Made by a program: the position numbers and the translations under genes. The notes under the pieces are model-generated. The model searched no databases. It was not told the DNA's origin and saw only the letters and a program-made list of their open reading frames with translations. Of a stretch of DNA of 64,000 nt, positions 34,101-43,753 are shown piece by piece (positions within the stretch are counted from its first letter, which is position 1; each line of letters opens with the position of its first letter). Source of the stretch: Hanleya hanleyi (Eukaryota; Mollusca; Polyplacophora; Lepidopleurida; Hanleyidae); assembly GCA_036873755.1 (NCBI GenBank), contig JAVTVY010018878.1:1-64000 (forward strand), given 5' to 3'.

Positions 34101-35923
34101 CAGGCCTGCAAGTGCCTCCTATATTTCCCTAATATTGTGTCATTCCTGTATTTTCGTATATTTTACTCAAAACCTCCTATATTTCGACTTTTTCTCATGA
34201 AAACTTTCACCAATGCTTTGAAATGAGTCAAATTGGCACGAGGAAATACATTTCCCTTGCTTCACTAGTCCAATATCAAACATTTAGATCTGTCTTTCTT
34301 AAACCAAGCAGCAGAACGGGTTTCCTCAATCCACCACGAGGTCCACATTCAGCGGAAATAAATTGGTTAAACACCACAAAAGTACGAAGTTTCGAACATA
34401 CAATGTACATGTAGTACTGACCTGTCTTAGAATCCTTTATTTCCTATATTTTCCTATATTTTATTCAGAAAATTCCTATATTTTGGCAAATTTCCTCCTA
34501 TATTTTCACTGTGAGCCACTTGCAGGCCTGCATACATCTGGCGAACATGTGCACATGTGTATATACACTTTCACATTTACCAATAGCTTCACAAAGCCCT
34601 AGAAATAAGAAGTTATATTTGGCATGCACTTGCTCATAGATCTAGGTCCAGCTCCTTCGTACTTTAGTGGCAATTGATAAGCATGTAGGCAGATTCTCAC
34701 TGATATGCCGTACAAGAATCGAGAACAATCCATACCGAATTTATTTGTCTATGGGAAACCGTTGGGTTACAGCGATTCATTTTGCTGACAGTACTTCGAT
34801 TTCTGTAGAAAAGCAAGCCCTGCTGTTTCCATCATACAAGTGGGCTTGACTACTGTCCCTAAATGAACATAATCATATAGAAAATATTTAATTGCCGTCT
34901 GGTGTCCGAAAGGTCATTTGACCCGACGACAGACTATTATGCGGCGTGAAGTCACAAGATAAAGTTAGGCTTCCACAGCGATGTGTCATCAAAATCAAGG
35001 GACAAAATATTTTTGAAATAGGTATAATCTTTCGCTCTCCCCTGAAGTTACATTTGAGGCTTGATTGTTTTTGCATGTTTTACCATCCATCCAGTCAAAT
35101 ATCATGGTCAAAATTAGAAAATTGAAACCTAGCATTTTACCTTCAACAGGGCTCGAAATAAGTGGTGTAAATTTACTGCTGTGAATGTAGAATTATTATA
35201 GTATTCAGGGTATGAAATAGACAAACAAATTCTAGTTGCCCATCGGCAAGCATGTGCAACCAACACATCCAAATGCATTGCAATTTGGACAGAATTTGGT
35301 TGCCCAAAGGAAATTTAGGTTGCCCTGGGCAACCGGGCAAAGGGCTATTTCGCACCCTGGTATTAATGTATCTTGTATAGAAGGCTACAGTGTGCATCCA
35401 AATGTGCATGCACGTACTGTTACTTTAGAACCCCAAAAGGGTACCGGTACAGTGAATACTGCAATAATTTCTCCACAGCCTACATTTTTTTAATCCCAAA
35501 CTATTGGCATTATCAAATTTATTGGAACAGGAAGTTGACAAAATATTACAAAAAACAGTATCTGGAGGTAGTTCTCATGTTGGGAGGGGCTCAAATGTAT
35601 CCAAATAGGGGGTGATCGAATGTTACTACATGCGCGGTGTTTGAATTCGTAGAGTTCTGCATTTGAGGCTTTCATTGAACTGATTGGACTACATTAGATT
35701 ATTGATGTATTTTCCAGAGGTGGCTAGGACACGACTTCGCCAGGAAGGGGTTAAGTACCACTCATTTTTCCAGACCTTGGCTCTAGTCTTCAGAGAGGAG
35801 GGTTACAGGGGACTATACAGGGGACTGGCCACGCAGCTCGTGCGTCAGATCCCCAACACTGCCATCATGATGTCCACGTACGAGGCTGTCGTCTACCTGC
35901 TGTGTTACGAGGATGACACGTAA
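19149..35923 (+). CDS. SLC25A36: Mitochondrial pyrimidine nucleotide carrier, seven exons (joined)
   Basis: Inner-membrane carrier of the SLC25A33/36 branch, which exchanges pyrimidine (and some purine) nucleotides across the mitochondrial inner membrane. Joining 19149-19189, 24822-25046, 25776-25853, 29701-29801, 31303-31369, 33783-34054 and 35718-35923 gives one 329-codon frame plus stop, and every intron is GT-AG with matching phase. The three carrier signatures are visible: PLEVVK (residues 26-31), PIWFMK (158-163, the Trp form typical of this branch) and PHEVAR (260-265, split by the last intron). Each is followed by a (Y/F)(K/R)G segment: [36 protein letters not shown]. The ATG at 19149 is preceded in frame by TAA at 19140, which fixes the start. 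The length is close to human SLC25A36 (311) and A33 (321). It appears intact. SLC25A33 and A36 cannot be told apart here and may be one pre-duplication gene. Confidence 0.95.
19865..21665. repeat. 35-bp minisatellite in carrier intron 1
   Basis: About 50 units of a 35-bp repeat (core cattaattcagtgtaca-tcatcaatac-ctctagt). Two subtypes occupy separate blocks: 'catcatcaatacctctagtccattaat' to about 21150, then 'attacccacaccactagtccaataat' to about 21665. Two more units follow at 21770-21830 after a short insertion. Confidence 0.95.
21680..21765 (+). mobile_element. SINE-like 3' tail inserted in the minisatellite
   Basis: gatacagctgaaatattg-tgaaagcgacattcaattccattcactcgctcac is the tail of a repeat family also seen at 43230-43285 here and common in gastropod genomes. 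It separates the last two 35-bp units from the array. Confidence 0.6.
22174..22410 (+). other. 78-codon open frame in intron 1, function unknown
   Basis: The frame [20 protein letters not shown]... has protein-like composition and no low complexity, but I know no match. It could be a fragment of a mobile-element gene or chance. Confidence 0.2.
22411..24821. other. Rest of carrier intron 1
   Basis: No coding exon or structured repeat recognised apart from A/T runs (23310-23350) and a caatct/gaatct stretch near 23945. A diverged 'cctgtccaaaa...cctgtccaaatggacagg' inverted motif lies near 24570-24665. Confidence 0.4.
24822..25046 (+). CDS. SLC25A36: Carrier exon 2
   Basis: Acceptor ...ttgtag, donor GTAAGA. 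Encodes [20 protein letters not shown] and the long variable loop typical of this branch. An upstream open frame from 24775 is intronic. Confidence 0.93.
25776..25853 (+). CDS. SLC25A36: Carrier exon 3
   Basis: Acceptor tttatccag, donor GTAAAA. Encodes [20 protein letters not shown] and ends within an Arg codon before AIYF. Confidence 0.93.
25854..28282. other. Carrier intron 3, first part
   Basis: No gene. It includes a G-rich tract at 27873-27903 and A-rich runs at 27600-27720. Confidence 0.4.
27873..27903 (+). other. G-rich tract, possible quadruplex
   Basis: Runs of 7-8 G separated by single bases (gggggggtggggggggcgggg) satisfy the pattern for a G-quadruplex. It lies within intron 3. 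Confidence 0.5.
28283..28683. mobile_element. 401-bp non-autonomous DNA transposon, 9-bp TSD
   Basis: The flanks cctgcgact at 28274-28282 and 28684-28692 are identical. The ends caacctcccc and ggggtggttg-type (revcomp caaccacctc) form short imperfect inverted repeats. The sequence is an internally deleted relative of the 858-bp element at 62566-63423. The 9-bp duplication suggests a Mutator-like (MULE) family, though other superfamilies cannot be excluded. Confidence 0.85.
28693..29700. other. Carrier intron 3, last part
   Basis: No recognised gene. GC-richer than its surroundings to about 29370, with a short ttgttgttgttg run near 29227. Confidence 0.35.
29701..29801 (+). CDS. SLC25A36: Carrier exon 4
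   Basis: Acceptor tgtttttcag, donor GTTTGT. Encodes [17 protein letters not shown] and the start of helix 3 (HIGSATAAG). Confidence 0.92.
29867..30078. mobile_element. Foldback MITE in intron 4
   Basis: ggccacaccaatttc...ttgtttcacagg at the left mirrors cctgtgaaac...ttggtttggcc at the right. The middle holds 'gcagaaagaaaggggtgaacttcaaat-tccagtttta'. A relative lies at 41200-41420. Confidence 0.6.
30082..31302. other. Rest of intron 4
   Basis: No gene recognised. Open frames at 30267-30488, 30567-30887 and 30884-31105 lack protein-like conservation that I can identify. Confidence 0.35.
31303..31369 (+). CDS. SLC25A36: Carrier exon 5
   Basis: Acceptor ttttcccag, donor GTAAGC. Encodes [20 protein letters not shown], the second carrier signature. 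Confidence 0.93.
31871..32041. repeat. 171-bp near-perfect palindrome in intron 5
   Basis: gagttaatgacc...aaaaacctcgcggc pairs with gccgctcggttttttg...ggtcattaactc around a central tgc. The arms are about 84 bp with only a handful of mismatches. Confidence 0.9.
32042..33782. other. Rest of intron 5
   Basis: No exon found. Between about 32400 and 32660 there are several ccaat/attgg words and a gccattttatc motif, so an alternative promoter or a mobile-element remnant is possible but unsupported. Confidence 0.3.
33783..34054 (+). CDS. SLC25A36: Carrier exon 6
   Basis: Acceptor gattttgcag, donor GTAAGA. Encodes the end of the second repeat ([20 protein letters not shown]) and the start of the third ([20 protein letters not shown]). 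Confidence 0.94.
34101..34530. mobile_element. 430-bp TIR element with 6-bp TSD in intron 6
   Basis: The ends caggcctgcaagtg and cacttgcaggcctg are exact inverted repeats flanked by cataca at 34095-34100 and 34531-34536. The interior has several cctatatttt repeats. The caggcc terminus recalls hAT elements, but the 6-bp duplication is not the usual 8. Confidence 0.75.
35206..35359. mobile_element. 154-bp TIR element with 5-bp TSD in intron 6
   Basis: cagggtatgaaatag and ctatttcgcaccctg are imperfect inverted ends flanked by gtatt at 35201-35205 and 35360-35364. The interior contains gttgccc...gggcaac pairs. A related end, ggtgcgaaatagg, occurs near 26401 in intron 3. Confidence 0.7.
35718..35923 (+). 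CDS. SLC25A36: Carrier exon 7 with stop
   Basis: Acceptor attttccag. Encodes [11 protein letters not shown] and [20 protein letters not shown], ending at TAA 35921-35923. Confidence 0.94.
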
Positions 35924-38720
35924 ACTGTGTGACCAGGGTGTCCAGTGTGTTTGAGTTTGTGTGCAAGTGCTACATGTACGTAGACCCGAGATCTGAGTGT
36001 TGAATGTCTCAAGACTGTACTCCGAGAACGATCTGACGTAGACTCGCATGGATACCATACAGTGCTACAGCTCCCCCCGCGCAGACGCTGCTATAGGCGC
36101 GGATGTTCCGCTCACCGACGGATCCGGTCAAGGGAACGATTTGTCTCCATTTACACTCCGGATTTGAATTTCTGGACTAGCGAAAAACCAAAGACCTGAC
36201 AACGAAGAAAAAGATGAATAGCCTGCTGTTGCCATGGTTGCCCTTCACCATGTTCATTGTTTGTGAATGCATCCAACCAGTCAAAGTTAAGTATGTGCCC
36301 ATGGCCACAAGGTGGTACCACCGTCCATGTCGGGTAAATGACGCTGATAATCTGTGTTGTGTCATCAAAACTTTCAGACGCTATGACTCGACAAAGGCTA
36401 CGTCACAATGGCAACGTCACGGTGTCGCAACGTTGCAATGACGCAACAATTTCATTATGAGCATCACAATGCACGACATCGGCAGTGGTGACATCTTATG
36501 GGCCTGGACAAATACTCTGACTTTGACCGGTTGGAAACTCACCTATTGGATATTAACCCGCCTTCAAAATATCCAGAATCTGAGTCGATGAAATGACTGA
36601 TTTTGATTGGTTGTTGATCTGAGATCTTTCAGCTAATCTGTGTGTCTTGACACATTCGAGGTTGAATTTGATTGGTTGCTGATCTAAGATTTTCCAGCCA
36701 ATCTGGGTTTTGGAGATCATCTGTCGCAAAATTTTATTGGTTACTTGATTGGCCATCTATCAGCCAATCCAGGTCTCTGATACACCGGATGAAGAGTCTG
36801 ATTGGTTGGTGAAATTCCATCTATCATCCAATCCATTTTTCTGGCATATCAGAGAACCAGTTTGATTGGTTTTTCGTCTATCAGCCAGTCCATCCGGCTC
36901 TGTGGAGGACCAGTTTTGATGGTCTGACAACACTAATATGTTCCATCCAATCCAGGTTGCTGACATTTTGGCAGAAGAGTTGGACATCTCCCAGCCAATT
37001 TGGGACGGACACTTTTGTAGGTGTTATAGACTAGCCACCTTTCCTAAAGGGAAGGTCCACATGTAACCAAGCGATTAATACAATACAAGTATGCTGACGG
37101 GCCAAAAGTGCTATTCTGTTTCTGGTCGGCACATGTGTAGACTGTTTACCCTCCCAAGAAAGGTGCTCTCGAGGGCCAAAGGAAGTATAAAATAAAAGTC
37201 CTAAATGAGTATCTCAGAATTCAAAGCTGTGGGTCCATTTTTCATGTAAGTATCAAGGCAACTTTAGCAGTCAGGGGACCAACGAACTTAAGCAAGGTAT
37301 ACCGTATAACCTCTACAAGTGATTATATCAAAATCTTCACTGTGCATAAAATAATAATATTTTGATCAATAGTGAAGTCACAAGAGTGTAATGATCTAAG
37401 CTAATTCATTTAATACACTCCATTACTATATTTAATAACCTTCATACTTTCAAGTGCCATGTGATACATTCATAAAACAGTAAACATAAAACATGAGATT
37501 TTAACCTTACATGTATTATATATATCAGCTTATATCGTGGCATCCCAGGAGTTTCCCTCTATCACCTATGGTTTGTTGATGTAAGATTTATGGCCCAATC
37601 CCATCTTCTGGAGTCGCTGTGTTTGCATTAGAGGATCAATGTTTTTTCCCCCTCTGGTCAACTTTTTGTGGCATTTATCGCCACAAACATTTTATGGTCG
37701 ATGTGCACAGCAAATTATAATTGCTGAGAGTAATTTCTGAATGTAGTTGATAATATGGCTAGGATATAATTTTTATAACTTTAGAGAAATATATTCGTCT
37801 TTCTGGGTGCAACCATGAGTATAGAGGGGAGGCGTTTCAGTGCCCTACTATAAAGGTGTGCACAATAGAAACTTACATGAAAGATTGACAAAGCTGCATC
37901 AGTTCAGGACTTCTTTCTGGGAGGTAATTTGACCAGAAACAGAATAGTGCTTTACCTAAAAATAATTGATGGTTGTACAGGGATAAATTATAATGATGTA
38001 AGAACTTTCTCGTTGTATTGCCTCACCCGAGACCAAGTTAGAATTAATTCGACATGGACTGTGATTTTGCCTTCAGTTTGAACTATATTACACTTGACTG
38101 GTACTAACTAGTTAATGTGTAAACAGTTATGTATATATATATATATTTGTATATATTAACACAGTGTGTGCTAAGACTGTACAGGGGATGTGATAAGTGC
38201 TGAATGTGTAGCTGTGTAAATAATATATATACTATGTCCACAAACAGTTCATTTTAAACCTGGAGTTAATTGTTGTATTTTCCAAGGATTTGATGCAGGA
38301 GATATTTTTGACGAACATATACATGTAGTTTGATTTTTTTAAGGCGCAATTTTCTGTCGTATATAACATGTATTATGCTGGGATACAAGCACATCCTCGT
38401 AGTTCCATTTTGAGATTTAAAATATTTTTGGACGTCTTCCTCAGATCAGACCATTCATATTAATACGTGTTTCAGGTAACGTATTTCATTTAAAGGTGGG
38501 TAGGTAGGGAAGTTTTTATTTAATTTTATTTATTTTATTTTTTCTTCCGTGTTTTATTAAGCATTTCTTTGTACTAGATTTAGCCATGTATAGCTGGATT
38601 TACTCGATGTACTGTAACAACTCAGAAATTTAACTGTTAAGAATTGGAAAGTGTTTAGAAAAAGGTTATTGGAAATTCTGAGAAAAAATAATAACAAAAA
38701 AATCCCCTAAAATAAAATAA
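35924..38720 (+). other. 3' flank of carrier gene with candidate poly(A) sites
   Basis: No other gene is visible. AATAAA at 37191 and a cluster at about 38708-38720 could end a long 3' UTR; the true end cannot be decided. The interval contains the 65-bp repeat at 36550-37010 and a (ta)n run at 38136. Confidence 0.35.
36550..37010. repeat. ~65-bp CCAAT-bearing tandem repeat
   Basis: Six or seven diverged units each pair a tgattggtt with a downstream cagccaatcc, repeating about every 65 bp (near 36603, 36668, 36733, 36798 and 36862). The many inverted CCAAT pairs come from the repeat. Confidence 0.7.
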
Positions 38721-38901
38721 ATTAAAGCCTAGTCTAAATTTGACCATTTATTTTTGGTAGGTATGACATCGTCGTGAGCAGAACAGGTTTCCCTTGCCTA
38801 TTCTCTCTGGGTTCAGCCATTGCATATAATTAGGGTTGTGTCTCTAGGTCCCATTTATATCGCGGTGGCCAATCGTCATTTTCCGTTTAGACTGTCTGTC
38901 A

Positions 38902-39043
38902 CATGTGACTAAAATTTAAATTCTTTATTTGAACATTCAAGCGCTCTGTGCACCTGCGTGTTATAGTAAGATCATGTGACTAAAATTTAAATTCTTTATT
39001 TGAACATTCAAGCGCTCTGTGCACCTGCGTGTTATAGTAAGAT
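38902..39043. repeat. Perfect 71-bp tandem duplication
   Basis: 38902-38972 and 38973-39043 are identical as read, indicating a recent event. Confidence 0.95.
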
Positions 39044-39928
39044 AGTGGCCTTTGACTGGTCGTATTGATAAGGTTCGAGAGACGTGACATATATATTCAT
39101 GAATGATGTACCAAATAAAGACTCGGTGCGGTAAATCGGTCAGAGGTTTCATGGATGCGTGCCTCGAGAGAAGCGAGAATGAGGTAGGGTTACCTGAAAC
39201 ACAAAAGTTCAATATGGATGGCCTCCTGGTGGAAGGCTGGTTAAAAATGACTTCTTTGCATACAGGAGCAAGTGTTTGACTGTAGTATGCATGTACAGCA
39301 GTGGTATGGGAAGTTTGGGACTACAACGATTACGAAACTGTATTGCATTAGACCTGTTAAACATGTCGGAGCAAAACTGATAGATGTGGCATTATCATTA
39401 TTTATATGCTGAACACCATACTTGAACAAAAATATGAAACGGAATTGCTGAGCGGTTGCTGCAAAATTGCATTAGAATATTTGCCAAAGTCTTAAATTTT
39501 ATACTGGTAATATCTGTTAATGATGCATGCTGTACAGATTGTTTTTTTAACGACAAAACTCAGACATGGTGTCTATCTAAGTCGACAGTAAAACTCAGTA
39601 AACTGGATTTGTAGCCTTGCTTGCACATGTTTCAAGCAATCTTCCAACTGTTGAACACAATGTTGAGTGTAAGTGAGTGAGTTAGGGTTTAAGGTAACAT
39701 TCAGCAATATTTCGGCCATATAGCGCAATATAACTAACTACGTTTTGATTAACTGGACAGGTCACATTGTGTGTCACTAGCCGTGTACAGCCATGATGTA
39801 TAAGAAATTTATCTTCCCTCGTGGCAGAAGACATATAGACAGAAGACATATATATAGTACAATCTCATGCTGCTCACCCACTCGGGGTCCTTTAAAAACT
39901 GGTATTTGCTGCAGTGAAGAATATAGGA
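39044..39928. other. Intergenic with SINE-like fragment
   Basis: At 39670-39740 'gtgagtgagttagggtttaa-gtaacattcagcaatatttcggccat' is the reverse-oriented tail of a gastropod-type SINE; a second fragment is at 40690-40740. Nothing else recognised. Confidence 0.4.
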
Positions 39929-40333
39929 ATGGCTCAGTTGCACATTATTGAGAAAACGAAGAGCCTGTCTGTTCACGGACCAGTGACTTCAGCTGATCAG
40001 CTATTGGGTTGTCTAATTTTACTTTCCCCTACCTTTAAACCCTGGCGACTACCTTATACTGGTTTTAGCTGGCATACATGTACATGTAAATGTATAAATA
40101 TGTACTATATTTCCCCAGTATTCAAGCATTGTGAAAATTTCTTTGAATACTGGGAAAACATAGTACAAATGTGTAAAATTATACCAGCTATCACCAGTTA
40201 CAAATAGTCTCCTGGGTTAAAAGATAGGGAAAAGTAAAATTATATACAACCTAAGTAGCTGATTAGCTAAAGTCACAGGTCCATGAACAAACAGGCTCAT
40301 CATTGTCCTCGCAATAATGTGCAACTGAGCCAT
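39929..40333. mobile_element. 405-bp palindromic foldback element
   Basis: atggctcagttgcacattattg at the left mirrors caataatgtgcaactgagccat at the right. The pairing continues inward (ggaccagtgactt / aagtcacaggtcc) to a central cccagtattcaa/ttgaatactggg stem, so the whole element can fold back. No clear target duplication. Confidence 0.85.
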
Positions 40334-41199
40334 TACATGAACATGTAGTTAAGCATACTGGGTCATAATTTCAATTTATTTATTCAAACAGAAGTTAAGC
40401 GAAATTCACCTTTCTGCCCTTCCCTCTGGGATGTGAGCTCACACCCACATTCTGTCCATCACATTTTCTCAATAGAATACAATTTAGTGATGTCACACAT
40501 GTTGCTCTATAAATATTCTGTGGTTCATTATTAGGACAAGTGCCCCTGTATCAAATTGTATTGGCTGTTCGAGGGATATGAAATTTTCCCCGTTTGAAAA
40601 TCCACTGCTTGCTTGGAGATCACAGAAAACATCGTTGCAGTGTATCTAGTCAGAACAGCATACTAGGTATTTGAATATAGGACCGTGAATATTGAGTGAG
40701 TAGGATTTAACGTCGTTTTCAGTGATTTCGCTTCCAGACTTACTTCTTCTTTGAGCATATTCAATGAAGAGTTTATTCGTTGAGCATATTTGATGAAGAG
40801 TTTATTCGTAGTTCTGATAATTTTTAAAGTTTTTTTCATGTTCTCTTTGTCCAGCTCTGGACCCCACTATGCAAGTGCAGTGTAAAGATGTTGCCATTTT
40901 CCATTTCTATTTTACACTTCTAACATGATGAAATCATGATCGCTGTTACAATGGAACTGTTTGAATGTCTGATGCAATTGAGGTATGTTATTGCTATATA
41001 TGGGCTATTTCTTTGTTAATGATTCGGTTCGATTTTATGTTCTTTTCTGATATACAGAAAAATGATTTATGTATACAGAGTGTGATTATTCTCTACTTGA
41101 TCTAATTTGACTGATTTTGCTGAATATTTTTTTTACCTGATTTGGTACAAGATGTCATCAGCCATGTCAGCTGACTAGTATGGTAGGGTTTTTTTTTCA
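40334..41199. other. Intergenic
   Basis: No gene. A short direct repeat, gttgagcatatttgatgaagagtttattcg-type, lies at 40756-40808. Confidence 0.35.
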
Positions 41200-41420
41200 A
41201 CATTGGAGTCATAATAAAAATAAAAATAAAACTGGACCAGATGAGCAAAAACTCATCTACCCACAGAAAGAAAGGGGGGGGGGGGGGAACTTCAATTGTC
41301 CAGTTTTAATTTTATTTTATTAAAATTATCAGTCTTTTAATTTTATTTTATTAAAATTATCAGTCTTGGAAAAAAAAAAAAAATCCTCCTGTGAAACAAG
41401 AAAAGAAATTGGTGTGACCC
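41200..41420. mobile_element. Diverged second copy of the intron-4 MITE
   Basis: Shares 'ctggaccag-tgagcaaaaact', 'cagaaagaaaggggg', 'aacttcaa-tgtccagtttta' and 'cctgtgaaac...attggtgtgacc' with 29867-30078. It contains a 15-G run at 41275-41288 and a 41-bp internal tandem duplication near 41320-41365. Confidence 0.6.
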
Positions 41421-43030
41421 GAGTCAGTGGAAGGGGTTTTTAATGAAAATTCCAGTACATCAAGGAACATCTTCCGATTGTAAAACATTTAAGTCAAGTG
41501 GCCATTTCAATTTTTCAAGAGATATTGGTTTCGTGCCACCTGGCATGCTTTCAGAGTGCATTGTCAGATGTATATAGGTTGTATTAGGAAAACCACTACT
41601 GATTATCTACGGTATCAACCACTGTACATGTTGTTAGTTAGTTGTTGCGGTTTTCTGAGGGTGAAAACAAAAAGATCAAAAAAAGTTTTCATGTGCAATG
41701 GCAGTCTTGTCGGGTTTGTAAAAGCTTGGTTTTGAGAATAGCTTGATGCAATAAATATTGAGAGGGCATACAAATTCAGTGGTCAATTTGACCTGTATTT
41801 CTTCCTTCGTTCATATTGTCATGTACTATGTGTACTCTGCAATTAGAGAAGACTTATTCAGAAGACTGTCTCAAATAATTAGATTATTGGGGCATGGTGA
41901 TAAAGATATGCCTTGTTCTAGTTTATAACACTGGAAGGTCAGTATTACATTTCGGGGCATTATGATTTAGTTTAGGATACATGTACATATCCAAGAAAGC
42001 TTATGTATAAATACTAGACGGCGTTCAATGATTGCATTTTGTAAATGTTGATACAATGTACTTCTTACGACTGTACAGTGCATTCATCTACCATACCACC
42101 ATCATTTGTATAGTACCCATCGTTTCATATCTCTGGTGACTGGACACACAGTCGGTGGGATATTGGTGAAACCTTCTGCCAAATGTGTGTAAAAGGTTTT
42201 GAATAAAATTGAATCCTTTGAGAGAAAATAACCATATTGACTTCAGTGTATAATTTGACATTTGGAGGTTTTCCTTCCTCACTCTTCTTTCCTGCATCTA
42301 CCATACTATCTATAACATAGATAGATCGTGGTGGACAGTCCCTGTGGGGCTTCCGGGGATTGACCTGGGATGTCGTTGTGCACATCGCAGGTCATGGTAA
42401 GAATCATCTTCACCACATCAAGGTTTCTATTTGTGAGCCAAAGGCGAACCCTTGACCCCTTGCATAGCTTTGCGAACCCTTGCATAGCAAACCGCGTTCC
42501 GCCCACACTCCAGTTACGTGACCTAAAAAAACTGCGCTGATGGTAAAATACGTTTGGGTTTTACTTTCGCTGCTAAACTATTCGCTGATACCGAATGTAA
42601 AATATTTAATCCAAGCACGCATAACAATAAAATATTAATGGATAGACCAGTGAAATTTTATAGAAATCCGTGCGTTTCAACCCAATTCAAGTCCTTCAGT
42701 GGGAAGGTGATGTCGGATACACTGACATCGCGGACCGCCTTTAAAGTTTCGGTGTTTTCTACATTTGCCTGGCTTGTTCGATGTTTGATGGTAGATGAAT
42801 GGAGATGAATGGGTTTATTTTCTCTTCTTAGATTTTGTTTTAAACTATGTTTCCTTCTATTTATTAATGTTCATGGTTGTTGAAAAGGTGCATGTTCTTC
42901 TGCCACTGTGTATCGCACAAGCTATGGTGTTTTCGAATCTGTTGTCACGGTCGCCATGGTTGCGGTGCTTAAGTGATCTGATTGGTCAATATGTGCAGGA
43001 TGCCGCTGTTTGTCGTTGATCGCGATACAT
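41421..43030. other. Intergenic, nothing recognised
   Basis: Open frames on both strands are short and lack recognisable content. Confidence 0.35.
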
Positions 43031-43059
43031 TGCCCAAGCGTACCAGGGGCTATATCTAG

Positions 43060-43285
43060 GATAGAGATGCCCTTGGTTTTAGCGAGGATGGGTAAGAATA
43101 GGCCTCAGCTCCTCAGAGAACTTGTCGTAAGAGGTGACTAACTGAGGCACCTGTGGGGTTCCCGGGTGTGAAAAGGAATAGGTCCCCACTCGTGTGGTTC
43201 CCGGGTGTGAAAAGGAATAGGACCGAACGTCTTGATATGATTGAAATACAGTTGAAAGCGACGTTAAATCATATTCACTCGCTCG
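43060..43285 (+). mobile_element. SINE-like element
   Basis: Begins 'gatgcccttggttttagcgagg' and includes 'tcgtaagaggtgactaactgagg'. It has an internal tandem duplication of 'gttcccgggtgtgaaaagg' (43157 and 43198), then the family tail 'gaaatacagttgaaagcgacgttaaatcatattcactcgctcg'. Confidence 0.6.
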
Positions 43286-43589
43286 TCGTGGACAGGTTCG
43301 AAGAAGCTAGGACTAATTTTGCCACGGCTAGAGTTTCTGGGTTAAGAAATAGTTAACAAAGATTTGGTTAACACATGGAGAACAGACCATCTTAAAACGT
43401 ATCAAATTCTGAATATTACTGACGAATGGTTGTCGGTATTTACACTTCACAAAAAAGGGAAATCCACAAGGAGATCGCTTGGCGACTAAGCCCGGGTGTT
43501 CATAAAAAATGTATACTCTTAATTTCGTAATGGTATTTTTACTCATCTGGCAAAATTTTCCTTGAAGGGTATTGTCGTCGATCATCGGC

Positions 43590-43750
43590 GTCGTCTGTCT
43601 GTCCGTCTGTGAACACGATATCTCAAGAAGGATGAGAGTCAGATATTGTAAATTCATACCACATATGCATCTGGTGAAGGGTCCGAAGCCTATTGAAAAT
43701 GACTGACCTTGACCTATTTTATCAAGGTCAAATTCTAGTATTTGCTATAT
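43590..43750. repeat. Single unit of family C repeat
   Basis: Matches the array at 47550-48310: 'agatattgtaaattcataccacatatgcatctgg' then 'ctgaccttgacctattttatcaaggtcaaa'. Preceded by gtctgtctgtccgtctg. Confidence 0.6.
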
Positions 43751-43753
43751 TTT

